Assembly (NCBI GenBank): GCA_963704295.1
Contig: OY969884.1
Location: 1,116,001 to 1,180,000 of the forward strand
Direction: 5' to 3'
DNA length: 64,000 nucleotides
Origin: JACCVL01 sp963704295
GTDB taxonomy: Bacteria > Actinomycetota > Actinomycetes > Propionibacteriales > Nocardioidaceae
The stretch's first letter is position 1, and every line of letters begins with the position of its first letter. Below, piece by piece: positions 31,115 through 41,604 of the stretch. A program made the translations under genes and the position numbers. Under the pieces are notes generated by a model that saw only the letters and a program-made list of their open reading frames with translations, was not told the origin of the DNA and searched no databases.

Positions 31115-32178
31115 TCACGGGTCCGACACATGCAGGGGAGCTTGGGGGAGGGCGAGGTAGCGGAGCACGTCGGCTGCCTCGGCTTCCAGCGCGGTGAGCT
31201 CTGCTGGCGTGAGTCGCCGCAGCGGGTTGAGCGTCACCACGCCGTCGGACATGGTCCAGGTCCCCGCGACGCGGCCGTCGACGAGCGCGGTCGCACGGAA
31301 GATGCCGTTCACCGTCACAACGTCCTGGTGAGCCCCGGTCACGAACGATCCGTCCGACCATGCGTGCAGGACGGGATCGAACATGCCCAGCAGCCGCGGG
31401 GGTGGCAGCATCTCTGTCTCTGCGCCGTCGAGCAGCGTGCGCATCGTGTCGTCGACCGGGCGGGTCTCGGCCGCGATCATCTCGAAGCCGCGCCGGGCGT
31501 CGGTGAGGGTGATGCCCGCGTAAGCAGCGAGGTCGGCGGGGATGGGGCCGTGCCCGGCAAGGTAGCGCCGAGCCAGCATCTCAGGCACCGTCACGGTCGG
31601 GAACGGCGGTCGGTCCAGCCACTGCTCGCGTCGGACATAGCAGTGTTCTCGATCGCGAACCGACCCGCGGATCAGGTGCCCGTGCACGCTCGCGGCGACG
31701 AGGACGTATACGAGGGCCTGACCGGCGGTCGGCGCATCCGCCGGCGTCGAGGGCGACCCGCAGCTCAGCTCGAGTCCTCGGAGCGTCGGCGACCGCCTCA
31801 CGTACCGCCTCCAGACCTCGCCTGGCCGTCGACTCGTCGACCCCGACCTGCGCCAACCGGCGAGCGTTTCCGGCGACCATGCGCGGCGCGGTCAGCGTCT
31901 GCAGCCACGAGTAGTCGACCAACCTGCACCAGGTGCAGCGTCCGCGGAACAGGCCGCAACCCCGCCAGCGTGCGCCGTTCCGACGAGGAGCGCCGCGTCG
32001 ATGTCGCTGGCAGAAGCTGCCACGGCTGCGGGCGCGCACCGCGAGGCGGCAGCCCGCGCGCGTCCTGGGCCTGCAGCGCCAGGAGCCGGTCGGCCACTTC
32101 CACCACGCCCCGGGGCGCGGCGGCAGGGAGCAACTGCGCAGAGAGCCGGGCGGCCAGCACACCGTTCGCCACTGTCAT
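31115..32178 (-). pseudogene. Winged-helix DNA-binding domain protein (multiply frameshifted)
   Basis: Recognisable pieces of a winged-helix DNA-binding domain protein (HTH_42/AlkZ-like superfamily), normally about 350 aa. It starts ATG 32178 with ANGVLAARLSAQLL and LLALQAQDARG; then SDIDAALL, RTLAGLRPVPRTLHLV, VDYSWLQTLTAPRMVAGNAR and PTAGQALVYVLVAASVHG come from different frames. At least five shifts lie between about 31735 and 32060; the remaining 620 bases to 31115 are one open frame. It may be a real decaying gene or the worst stretch of the error-prone region. Family members include DNA glycosylases that unhook crosslinks; function here is not claimed. Confidence 0.7.
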
Positions 32179-32249
32179 GACGACCTGATCCGTCGCAGCT
32201 CTGCGCTGCCCGAACGCAGCAGGACGCTGTTGCTTCGAGCCGCTGGAGG

Positions 32250-32811
32250 TCAGCGCCTGGACTCGTAGTGGGACAGGGTCACGCCGTCCGGGAAGGTTCT
32301 CGTCTCCACGAGGCGCAGGTTCACCCAGGTGTCCAGCGCGCTGAAGAACGGCGTGCCGCCGCCGACCAGCACCGGGTGCGTGACCACCTGGTAGTCGTCG
32401 ATCAGGCCGGCGCGCATCGCCGCGCCCGCGAGGGCGGCGCCGCCGATCTCCATCGGGGCGCCGTCCTCGGCCTTCAGCCGGGTGATCTCGGCCACGGCGT
32501 CGCCGGTGACCAGGCGCGCGTTCCCGCTGACCGCGTCGAGGGTCGTGGAGAACACCACCTTCGGCGTCTTCTGCCAGACGCGGGCGAACTCGACCTCCAC
32601 GGCCGTCGCGTCCGGCTGCTGGTCGGCGGTCGGCCAGTGCGCGCTCACCACTTCCGACAGCTTGCGGCCGTACAGCGAGACACCGATCTCGCGGGCTCGG
32701 TCGTTGAACCACTGGTGCAGCTCGGCACTGGCACGCTCCAGCCGATGTCGTCGCCGCGCGCGGCGATGTACCCGTCCAGGCTCACGTTCATCGAGTAGAT
32801 CAGCTTCGCAT
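32250..32811 (-). CDS. Dihydrofolate reductase-family (RibD_C) protein, two apparent frameshifts
   Basis: A RibD C-terminal/DHFR-like reductase of about 187 aa. The N-terminal KLIYSMNVSLDGYIA is typical, followed by WFNDRAREIGVSLYGRKL, then VFSTTLD, and the C-terminal GGGTPFFSAL and TLSHYE. From ATG 32811 one base is missing near 32805, and the frame changes again near 32740. Proteins of this group are NADPH-dependent reductases of mostly unknown substrate; they are not the folate-pathway DHFR. Confidence 0.78.
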
Positions 32812-32883
32812 GGTGTCCGCCTCTCGTCAGCTGTGTCGGTCTCTGTGTACCGACCGCGCTGACATCGCATACCGATCGGGGGT

Positions 32884-33261
32884 TCACGAACTATCGTCAG
32901 CCGTCATCGTCAGCCGCTCTCCGCCGAGCCAGTCGGCGAGTCGCTCCCGCTCGTGCAGGAGTGCCCCCGGCTGCTGCCCGGAGTAGCGGTGGTCCGGCGC
33001 CCAGACCAGCGCGTCGAAGGGACACACCTCGACGCAGATGCCGCAGTACATGCACAGCGACCAGTCGATGGCGAAGCGGTCCAACACCGCATCGGTCCGC
33101 GGCCGGCCGCCGGGCCCGGCCGGCTCGGTGGTCTCCGGGTGGGAGTCGATGTGGATGCACCACGAAGGGCACTCGCGGGCGCAGAGCATGCACGAGGTGC
33201 AGGCGTCCTGGATCAGGGCGATGACGCCACGGGCCTGCTCCGGCACCGAAGGCACGGTCAC
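32884..33261 (-). CDS. NuoI-like 2[4Fe-4S] ferredoxin subunit
   Basis: A 125-aa iron-sulfur protein with two complete CxxCxxCxxxCP clusters: CTSCMLCARECP (about residues 21-32) and CMYCGICVEVCPFDAL (about 70-85). This matches NuoI, but it is shorter and differs from the full nuoI at 48798. It follows NuoC- and NuoB-like genes on the same strand. In Streptomyces, as I recall, a second incomplete nuo cluster lies beside korAB; here only three subunits remain. It could carry electrons between ferredoxin from KorAB and an unknown membrane partner. Confidence 0.85.
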   Translation of the reverse strand: MTVPSVPEQARGVIALIQDACTSCMLCARECPSWCIHIDSHPETTEPAGPGGRPRTDAVLDRFAIDWSLCMYCGICVEVCPFDALVWAPDHRYSGQQPGALLHERERLADWLGGERLTMTADDSS

Positions 33262-33333
33262 CGGTCGCTCCCGCGCCTCGGCGGACGAGTCGGTCTGGCG
33301 ACGGCCAGCGAGTCCGGGGCGGGGCTGCCGGGC

Positions 33334-33945
33334 TCACGAGGCCCCCACGTGTCCGGGTCGGGCACACCCGGGCGGGCGGCTCCGCCGCCGGCCCGCCCGT
33401 CCCGGAGCGTCTCCGCCCGCCCGCGCGGCGAGCGCCGCATCGGACTCTCCCGGCTCCTTCGCGCCCGGCCAGCCGACGGCGGCTCGGGAGGCCAGCACGA
33501 AGTCCTTGCGCAGCGGGTGACCCTCGAACCCCGCCGGCAACAGCAACCCGTCGGCGGCGGCCCCGGGGCCGGTGAAGCGCACTCCGAACATCTCCCGCAC
33601 CTCGCGCTCGTGCCAGGCGGCGCCGGCGAACACCCCGGCCACCGAGGCCACGACCGGGTCGTCCCGCGGCACGGACGTCCGGACCAGCAGGCGGCGCAGG
33701 GGCTCGTCGCCGGCCGGGAGCGCGGCCAGGTGGCAGACCAGGGCGAAGCCGTCGTCCAGCTCGTCCACCGCGGTGAGCCAGTCGAAGAACGTGCAGCCCA
33801 GCGCGGTTGCCGCGGCCTGCACGGCCGCTCGCCAGTCGGCGCGGGCGACATCGAGCCGGACCGTCCCGAACTCGACCACTACGCGGACCGGCGGCAGGTC
33901 CGCGAGCCGGTCGGTGACGGTGTCGTGCCAGCTCGGGCCCCTCAC
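33334..33945 (-). CDS. NuoC-like 30-kDa subunit
   Basis: A 203-aa NuoC-type protein. FFDWLTAVDELDDGF, AAWHEREVREMFGVRFTG, and the conserved HPLRKDF near the quinone-side C-terminus are all present. The last 35 or so residues (Gly/Arg/Pro-rich) look variable. GTG 33945 overlaps the nuoB-like stop by four bases. No NuoD follows, though NuoC normally binds NuoD; the next gene, after a 72-base gap, is NuoI-like. Confidence 0.83.
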   Translation of the reverse strand: MRGPSWHDTVTDRLADLPPVRVVVEFGTVRLDVARADWRAAVQAAATALGCTFFDWLTAVDELDDGFALVCHLAALPAGDEPLRRLLVRTSVPRDDPVVASVAGVFAGAAWHEREVREMFGVRFTGPGAAADGLLLPAGFEGHPLRKDFVLASRAAVGWPGAKEPGESDAALAARAGGDAPGRAGRRRSRPPGCARPGHVGAS

Positions 33946-34391
33946 GTGCCGGCTCCCGCCTGTTGCCGCCGGAGCTGGGCCAGGCCGTCGAGCAGCGCCT
34001 CGGGACGAGGCGGGCAGCCGGGGACGTAGACGTCGACCGGGACCAGCTGGTCCACGCCCTTGGTGACGCAGTAGGAGTCCCAGTACGGCCCGCCGGAGTT
34101 CGCGCAGGAGCCGAACGACAAGACGTGTCGCGGCTCCGGCAGCCGGTGCCAGAGCGCCAGCACTGCCGGGGCCAGCGCGTCGGTGACCGTGCCGGAAACG
34201 ACCAGCACGTCGGCCACCTCCGGCGCATCTGCCAGCAGGTCGACGTCGCCGAGGTCGACCGGCGACGCGGCCGGGTCGCGCAGCGCGGCCGCGGCGTACT
34301 CGAGCGCGCAGCAGGCCAGGGCGAGGTCGTGCACCCGCCACCGGGTGCCGCCGAGGCGGACCTCGGCCACCCGCACCTGCGGTCCCGCCAT
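33942..34391 (-). CDS. NuoB-like subunit with cluster N2 ligands
   Basis: A 149-aa NuoB homologue. All four N2 [4Fe-4S] cysteines are conserved: the pair in LACCALEY (about residues 26-27), one in FGSCANSGGPYWDSY, and one in YVPGCPPRPEALLDG. It is shorter than, and only distantly similar to, the main nuoB at 57526. ATG 34391 is divergent from the aldo/keto reductase. First gene of the NuoB-NuoC-NuoI-like module. Confidence 0.87.
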   Translation of the reverse strand: MAGPQVRVAEVRLGGTRWRVHDLALACCALEYAAAALRDPAASPVDLGDVDLLADAPEVADVLVVSGTVTDALAPAVLALWHRLPEPRHVLSFGSCANSGGPYWDSYCVTKGVDQLVPVDVYVPGCPPRPEALLDGLAQLRRQQAGAGT

Positions 34392-34503
34392 GGCTGGAGT
34401 CTAGGGATTCGGGGCGACCACCCGCCTCGAGTCGCCAGATCGCGGACCGGCTGCCTAGCATCGAGAGGTCACCGCCAAGACGAGCCACCGAATGGAGCCA
34501 GGC

Positions 34504-35368
34504 GTGGAGCAGCGGATCATCGGGGACCTGAAGGTGTCGGCGATCGGCCTGGGGGCGATGTGGTTCTCCGTCGACCCGATCCCCGACGCCGACCGGGCGG
34601 AGGCGACCGTGCACGCCGCCTTGGATGCGGGCGTGACGCTGATCGACACCGCGGACGCGTACACGCCGTCGGTCGCCGGCTGCGCGCACGGGCACAACGA
34701 GGAGGTCGTCGCGAGAGCGCTGCGCTCCTCGGTGGCGACACCGACGCGGTGCTGGTCGCGACCAAGGGCGGCCACGTCCGGGACGAGGACGCGAGCTGGG
34801 ACGTCAACGGTCGGCCGAGGTACCTGCGCCAGGCCTGTGAGGCGTCGCTGCGTCGGCTGGGCGTGGACGCGATCGGCCTCTACCAGCACCACCGCCCCGA
34901 CCCCTCGGTCCGCTACGAGGACACGATGGGCGGGCTCAAGGACCTGCTCGACGCCGGCCTGGTGCAGCGGGTCGGCATCTCCAACGCGGACCCGGACCAG
35001 ATCCGGGTCGCCCGCTCGGTGCTGGGCGACGGCCCTGGTCAGCGTGCAGAACCAGCTGTCCCCAGCGTTCCGGAGCAGCCTGCCCGAGGTGAGCGTCTGA
35101 CGAGCTGGGCATCGCGTTCCTGCCCTGGAGCCCGCTGGGCGGGTCCGGCGACGCAGCCAGGCTGGGAGCTCAGCACTCCGCCTTCGCGCGGGTCGCGGAA
35201 AACCACGAGGTGAGCCCGCAGCAGGTCTGCCTGGCCTGGCTGCTCGGGCTGTCACCTCGTGTCATCCCGATCCCCGGAGCCAGCCGACCGGCGACGATCC
35301 GCGACTCGGCTGCGGCCCCGCTGCTGGAGCTGAGCGACGAGGAGCGAGCACAGCTCGACGCCGCCTGA
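34504..35368 (+). CDS. Aldo/keto reductase (three apparent frameshifts)
   Basis: An NADPH-dependent reductase of about 287 aa when repaired. GTG 34504 has GGAG 6 bases upstream; ATG 34492 is the alternative. Seen: VSAIGLGAMWFS, LIDTADAYTPSVAG with the catalytic Asp and Tyr, DAVLVATKGG with the Lys, IGLYQHHRPD with the His, and FLPWSPLGG, IPIPGASRP. The frame changes near 34738, 35030 and 35095. Every catalytic-tetrad region is present, so the breaks may be errors. Substrate unknown; divergent from the NuoB-like gene. Confidence 0.82.
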
Positions 35369-35474
35369 CCCCGGGGGTGGCGAACGCCACGCGGCGTCTC
35401 GAGCGGACGGACCTACGATGGACGGTGGCGCCCGCGCGCCGGACCGACCGCGCCGCCGACCGAGAGAGGACCGC

Positions 35475-37387
35475 GTGAGCAAGCAGGTCAAGCAGCTCGA
35501 CCGCGTCATCATCCGTTTCGCCGGCGACTCCGGGGACGGGATGCAGCTCACCGGCGACCGCTTCACTCAGGAGAGCGCGGCGTTCGGGAACGACCTGTCG
35601 ACGCTGCCCAACTTCCCGGCCGAGATCCGGGCGCCGCAAGGGACCATGGCCGGCGTCTCCAGCTTCCAGGTGCACTTCGCCGACCACGACATCCTCACCC
35701 CCGGCGACGCGCCGGACGTGCTGGTGGCGATGAACCCCGCGGCGCTCAAGGCCAACGTCGGCGACGTCCCGCGCGGTTCCACCGTGATCGTGGACACTCA
35801 CGACTTCGGCGCCCGCAACCTGACCAAGGCGGGGTATGCACAGAACCCGCTGGAGGACGGGACGCTCGAGCAGTTCCAGTTGCACGCGGTTGATCTGACC
35901 ACGCTCACCGTCGAGGCGGTCAAGGAGTTCGGGCTGAGCCGCAAGGACGCAGCCCGAGCCAAGAACATGTTCGCGCTCGGCCTGCTGAGCTGGATGTACG
36001 GCCGTCCGATCGAGTCCACCATCGACTTCCTCACCACCCGCTTCGCCGCCAAGCCCACCCTGCGGGACGCCAACGTCACCGCGTTCCGCACCGGATGGAA
36101 CTACGGCGAGACCACCGAGGCGTTCGCGGTCCGCTACGAGGTCAGGCCCGCCGTGATGCCGGTGGGGCGTTACCGCAACATCACCGGCAACACCGCGCTC
36201 GCGTACGGCCTGATCGCGGCCGCCCAGCAGTCGGGCCTGGACCTGTTCCTCGGGGCCTACCCGATCACGCCGGCGTCCGATGTGCTGCACGAGCTGAGCA
36301 AGCACAAGAACTTCGGCGTCACCACGTTCCAGGCCGAGGACGAGATCGCGGGTGTCGGGGCGGCGCTGGGCGCCTCCTTCGGCGGTGCGCTGGGCGTCAC
36401 CACCACGTCCGGACCGGGCGTCTCACTCAAGTCGGAGACGATCGGTCTGGCGGTGATGCTCGAGCTGCCGTTGGTGGTGTGTGACATCCAGCGCGGCGGG
36501 CCCTCGACGGGACTGCCCACGAAGACCGAGCAGTCCGACCTGTTGCAGGCGCTGTTCGGCCGCAACGGGGAGGCGCCGCTGCCCGTCGTAGCGCCGCGGT
36601 CGCCCGCCGACTGCTTCGACGCGGCCCTGGAGGCGGCCCGCATCGCGGTCGCCTACCGCACTCCGGTGATGTTGCTGTCCGACGGCTACCTCGCCAACGG
36701 CTCCGAGCCGTGGCTGCTGCCCGACGTCGAGGACCTGCCGGTCATCGACCCGGGGTTCGCGACGGCCAGCAACGCGACCGAGGACGGCGGGGACTTCCTG
36801 CCGTACAAGCGCGAGCCCGGAACTCTTGCCCGCCCGTGGGCCGTCCCGGGGACACCCGGCCTGATGCACCGCATCGGCGGCCTGGAGAAGGCCGACGAGA
36901 CCGGTGCGATCTCCTACGACCCCGACAACCACGACACGATGGTCCGACTGCGCCAGGCGAAGGTGGACGCGGTCGCCGCCAGCATCCCGCCCACCGAGGT
37001 CGACGACCCGGGCGGGACCGACGGTGCGGGTGCCCGGGTGCTCGTCGTCGGCTGGGGATCGACATACGGCACGATCGGGGCCGCCGTCCGGCGCGTCCGC
37101 CGGGACGGGCTGCGGGTGGCCCAGGTGCACCTGCGGCACCTCAACCCGCTGCCCCGCGACCTCGGGGAGGTGCTGCGCCGCTACGAGCGGGTCGTGGTCC
37201 CGGAGATGAACCTCGGTCAGCTGGCACTGCTGCTGCGAGCCGCCTACCTGGTGGACGCCCGCAGCGAGAACCAGGTCCGCGGCCTGCCCTTCAAGGCCGC
37301 CGCGCTCGCCGAGATGCTGCGCGGCCACCTGAGAGACATCGGGGCCGCGGAGGTCCCGGACGACGCGACAGCTCGAGAGGTGCGCGC

Positions 37388-37391
<4 letters not shown>
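35475..37391 (+). CDS. korA: 2-oxoglutarate:ferredoxin oxidoreductase alpha subunit
   Basis: A 638-aa fused gamma-alpha subunit of a 2-oxoacid:acceptor oxidoreductase. The N-terminal gamma domain opens RVIIRFAGDSGDGMQLTG (about residues 10-27); the alpha domain has GAYPITPASDVLHEL and TFQAEDEIAGVGAALGAS, then IQRGGPSTGLPTKTEQ. GTG 35475 follows GAGAGAGGA. With KorB it oxidatively decarboxylates 2-oxoglutarate (or a related 2-oxoacid) to the acyl-CoA and reduces ferredoxin. Actinobacterial homologues such as Rv2455c in M. tuberculosis use 2-oxoglutarate; here the substrate is inferred. The korB start overlaps its stop. Confidence 0.92.
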
Positions 37392-38517
<1,126 letters not shown>

Positions 38518-38521
<4 letters not shown>

Positions 38522-39444
38522 GCGAGGAGAGACGCGGCTTCCTGTTCGGCCTCGCCGCCTTCGGCATCTGGGGGATCTTCCCGCTGTACTGGCCGCTGCT
38601 CGACCCGGCCGGCGCGGTGGAGGTGCTGGCGCACCGGATCGTCTGGTCGCTGGTCGTGGTGGGGTTGCTCGTCGTGGTGCTGCGGCTGCGCGGTCGACTG
38701 GCGCTGGTGATCCGCGACCGCCGCCGGCTCGGCCTGCTGGTGCTCGCGGCCGGAGTCATCTCGGTGAACTGGGTGACGTTCATCTGGGGCGTGACTCACG
38801 GCCACGTGGTCGAGACGGCACTGGGCTACTTCATCAACCCGCTCGTGCTCGTCCTGTTCGGCGTGGCGTTGCTCGGCGAACGGCTGCGACCCTGGCAGTG
38901 GGTCGGGCTCGGGATCGCTGGGGTCGGCGTCGTCGAGCTCACCGTGGACTACGGACGGCTGCCCGTTATCGCGCTCGTGCTGGCCGCGTCCTTCGGGACC
39001 TACGGGCTGCTGAAGAAGCGCGCCGCGGTCGGTGCCGTCGAGGGCCTGGCGGTCGAGACCCTGCTGCTGGCGCCGGTCGCGCTGGTCTACCTGGTCGTGC
39101 TGCAGGCGCAAGGGCTCGGTTCGCTGGACGCCGGCGGCTGGCTGCACCCGGTGCTGCTGGTCGGCACCGGGGCGATCACGGCGCTGCCGCTGCTGCTGTT
39201 CGGCGCCGCCGCCCCCCGGGTGCGGCTGACCACGATCGGGATGCTGCAGTACGTCGCGCCGGTGATGCAGTTCGTGCTCGGGCTGGTCGTGTTCCAAGAG
39301 CCGATGACGGCGGCCCGGTGGGTCGGGTTCGGGCTGGTCTGGACCGCGCTGGTCGTCGTCACCGCCGAGGCGGTCGTCCACACCCGGCGGACCGCGCGGG
39401 CGGCCCGCGAGCCGGTATGCGCAGCCGCCGAGGGTATGGCCTGA
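38518..39444 (+). CDS. rarD: RarD/EamA-family transporter
   Basis: A 308-aa integral membrane protein with about ten hydrophobic helices. The RarD-type start GFLFGLAAFGIWGIFPLYW, the segment SVNWVTFIWGVTHGHVVETALGYFINPL (conserved family core, about residues 82-109), and LQYVAPVMQF are present. RarD proteins belong to the drug/metabolite transporter superfamily; substrates are mostly unknown. GTG 38518 overlaps the korB stop by four bases, so it is translated from the kor transcript, although no metabolic link is obvious. Confidence 0.9.
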
Positions 39445-39455
39445 TACGTCCGCAA

Positions 39456-39470
39456 CGGGCAGACTGCCCG
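39456..39470. promoter_or_regulatory. Perfect palindrome between rarD and phoX
   Basis: CGGGCAG and CTGCCCG flank a single A, a perfect 15-base inverted repeat in the 76-base gap before phoX. It might be an operator for phoX or the base of a short terminator for korAB-rarD. There is no clear PHO-box repeat in the gap. Confidence 0.3.
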
Positions 39471-39520
39471 GAGACGCACGACCGCCGCCGCAGTCCACTC
39501 CCCCCGACCTGGAGGACCGC

Positions 39521-41581
39521 ATGTCACCCCGTCTCCTGCCGCTCGTCGCCGTTCGTGGCCCGCACGGCTCGCGCAGCCGCATGACCTGCACGTACCGCTG
39601 TGGGAACGCCTGCGACCACCCGGAGCCGAACACGTCCGGCAACCCGCACATCTCCGACGTGCTGCAGCGGGCGATCGCACGCCGGTCGGTGCTCGGCGGC
39701 GTCGCCACCGGCTCGGCGGCGCTGCTGGTGGGTGCACTGGCCAGGCCCAGCACGGCGGACGCGGTCACCGGTGAGCGGCGGTCCCGCCCGGGTGCGCTGA
39801 CCTTCGACCCGGTGGCACCGAACACCCGGGACAACGTGACCGTCCCGGTCGGCTACGACTACGACCTGCTGGTCGGCTGGGGCGACCCGGTGGAGGCCGG
39901 CGCGCCCGCGTTCGACGTCTACCGCCAGACGGCCGCGGCCCAGGCCAAGCAGTTCGGCTACAACTGCGACTACGTCGGCGTGCTACCGGTCCCCGGGCGG
40001 CGGGGACGGTTCGTGATGGCGGTCAACCACGAGTACACCGACGAGAACCTGATGTTCCCCACCGACCGCTACTCGGCCGACGAGGTGCGGCGGATCTCGA
40101 TGATGGCACACGGCATGTCCGTCGTGGAGATCAAGCGCGGCAGCCGGCTGGGGTCGTACGAGCGGGTGCCGGTCGAGCGGGCCACGCTGAACCGCCGCTA
40201 CACCGCGCACACCCCGTTCGAGGTCACCGGACCGGCCGCCGGGGCGCGGCGGATGCAGACGCGTCGCGACCCCAGCGGGACGCGAGTGCTCGGCACGCTG
40301 AACAACTGCTCCGGCGGGATCACCCCCTGGGGCACGGTGCTGTCCGGCGAGGAGAACTTCAACCAGTACTTCGAGGCGAGCAACGGACGGGACCCTGCCT
40401 ACGAGACCAGCTACGACCGGTACGGCATCACCGGCTCCGCCGGCCGGGGCTGGCACAAGGTGGACCCCCGCTTCGACCTGTCCAAGGAGCCGCACGAGCC
40501 GTTCCGGTTCGGCTGGGTGGTGGAGATCGACCCGCTGGACCCGACCAGCACGCCGAAGAAGCGCACCATGCTGGGCCGGCTCAAGCACGAGACCGCGAAC
40601 CTGGCCTTCGCCCCCGACGGGCGGGTGGTGGCCTACACCGGCGACGACGAGCGCGGCGACTACATGTACCGGTTCGTGTCCCGCAAGCGCTACCGGGACG
40701 GCGACTCCGCTGCCGACCGTGCGCACAACCTGTCGCTGCTCGACTCCGGGACGCTGTCCGTCGGTCGCTTCGTGGACGAGGCACGCGACCCCCGGCCCGA
40801 GTACGACGGCGTGGTGGAGTGGGTGCCGCTGACGAGCGACACCGAGTCCTTCGTCGCCGGCATGAGTGTCGCGGACGTGCTGATCGACACCCGGCTGGCC
40901 GCGGACGCGGTCGGCGCGACCCGGATGGACCGGCCCGAGGACGTCGAGGTGAACCCGGTCAACAACCGGCTCTACGCCGCGCTCACCAACAACTCCGACC
41001 GTGGCACGAAGTACCCGACCGACGAGGCGAACCCGCTGGGATCGAGCCACGTCCGGGAGTCGCTGGACGGCCCGCTGGTCCGCGCGTCGGGGAACCGCAA
41101 CGGCTACGTGCTCGAGCTGACCCCGCGCAACGGCAACCATGCCGCGCCGCGGGCGGACTGGGTGCTGATGCTCGTGTGCGGTGACCCGGAGGCTCCTGAG
41201 ACGTACTTCGCCGGGTACCCCAAGGAGCAGGTGAGTCCGATCTCCTGCCCCGACAACGTCGCCTTCGACAAGCACGGTCACCTCTGGATCTCCACCGACG
41301 GCAACCAGCTCGGCTCGCACGACGGCATGTTCGCGGTCCCGACGGCGGGGACGCAGCGGGGCAAGGTGCTGCAGTTCCTCACCGTCCCCACCGGCGCCGA
41401 GTGCTGCGGGCCGCTGATCTCGCGCGACCAGCGCACCGTGTTCGCCGCGGTGCAGCACCCGGGAGAGATCGACGGGGCGACCTTCGAGGACCAGGCGAGC
41501 ACCTGGCCGCACACCAAGCGGTACCCGATCCCCACCGTCGTGGTCGCCTACCGCGTCGACGGCGGTCGAGTCGGCGGCTGA
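39521..41581 (+). CDS. phoX: PhoX-family phosphatase, Tat-exported
   Basis: A 686-aa PhoX-like (DUF839) alkaline phosphatase. A Tat signal lies at residues 50-80: AIARRSVLGG (twin Arg at 54-55), then a hydrophobic stretch, after an unusually long 50-residue N-terminal extension with three Cys. Family blocks include FVMAVNHEYTDENLMFP, GTLNNCSGGITPWGTVLSGE, with EENFNQYF, GDDERGDYMYRFVS, RPEDVEVNP and SCPDNVAFDKHGHLWISTDG. The conserved acidic and Cys residues support Ca/Fe-dependent PhoX chemistry: release of phosphate from organic esters outside the membrane. ATG 39521 follows GGAGGA; ATG 39581 would shorten the leader. Confidence 0.92.
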   Translation: MSPRLLPLVAVRGPHGSRSRMTCTYRCGNACDHPEPNTSGNPHISDVLQRAIARRSVLGGVATGSAALLVGALARPSTADAVTGERRSRPGALTFDPVAPNTRDNVTVPVGYDYDLLVGWGDPVEAGAPAFDVYRQTAAAQAKQFGYNCDYVGVLPVPGRRGRFVMAVNHEYTDENLMFPTDRYSADEVRRISMMAHGMSVVEIKRGSRLGSYERVPVERATLNRRYTAHTPFEVTGPAAGARRMQTRRDPSGTRVLGTLNNCSGGITPWGTVLSGEENFNQYFEASNGRDPAYETSYDRYGITGSAGRGWHKVDPRFDLSKEPHEPFRFGWVVEIDPLDPTSTPKKRTMLGRLKHETANLAFAPDGRVVAYTGDDERGDYMYRFVSRKRYRDGDSAADRAHNLSLLDSGTLSVGRFVDEARDPRPEYDGVVEWVPLTSDTESFVAGMSVADVLIDTRLAADAVGATRMDRPEDVEVNPVNNRLYAALTNNSDRGTKYPTDEANPLGSSHVRESLDGPLVRASGNRNGYVLELTPRNGNHAAPRADWVLMLVCGDPEAPETYFAGYPKEQVSPISCPDNVAFDKHGHLWISTDGNQLGSHDGMFAVPTAGTQRGKVLQFLTVPTGAECCGPLISRDQRTVFAAVQHPGEIDGATFEDQASTWPHTKRYPIPTVVVAYRVDGGRVGG

Positions 41582-41604
41582 CCGGCCGGGACCGCCGCAG
41601 CGGG

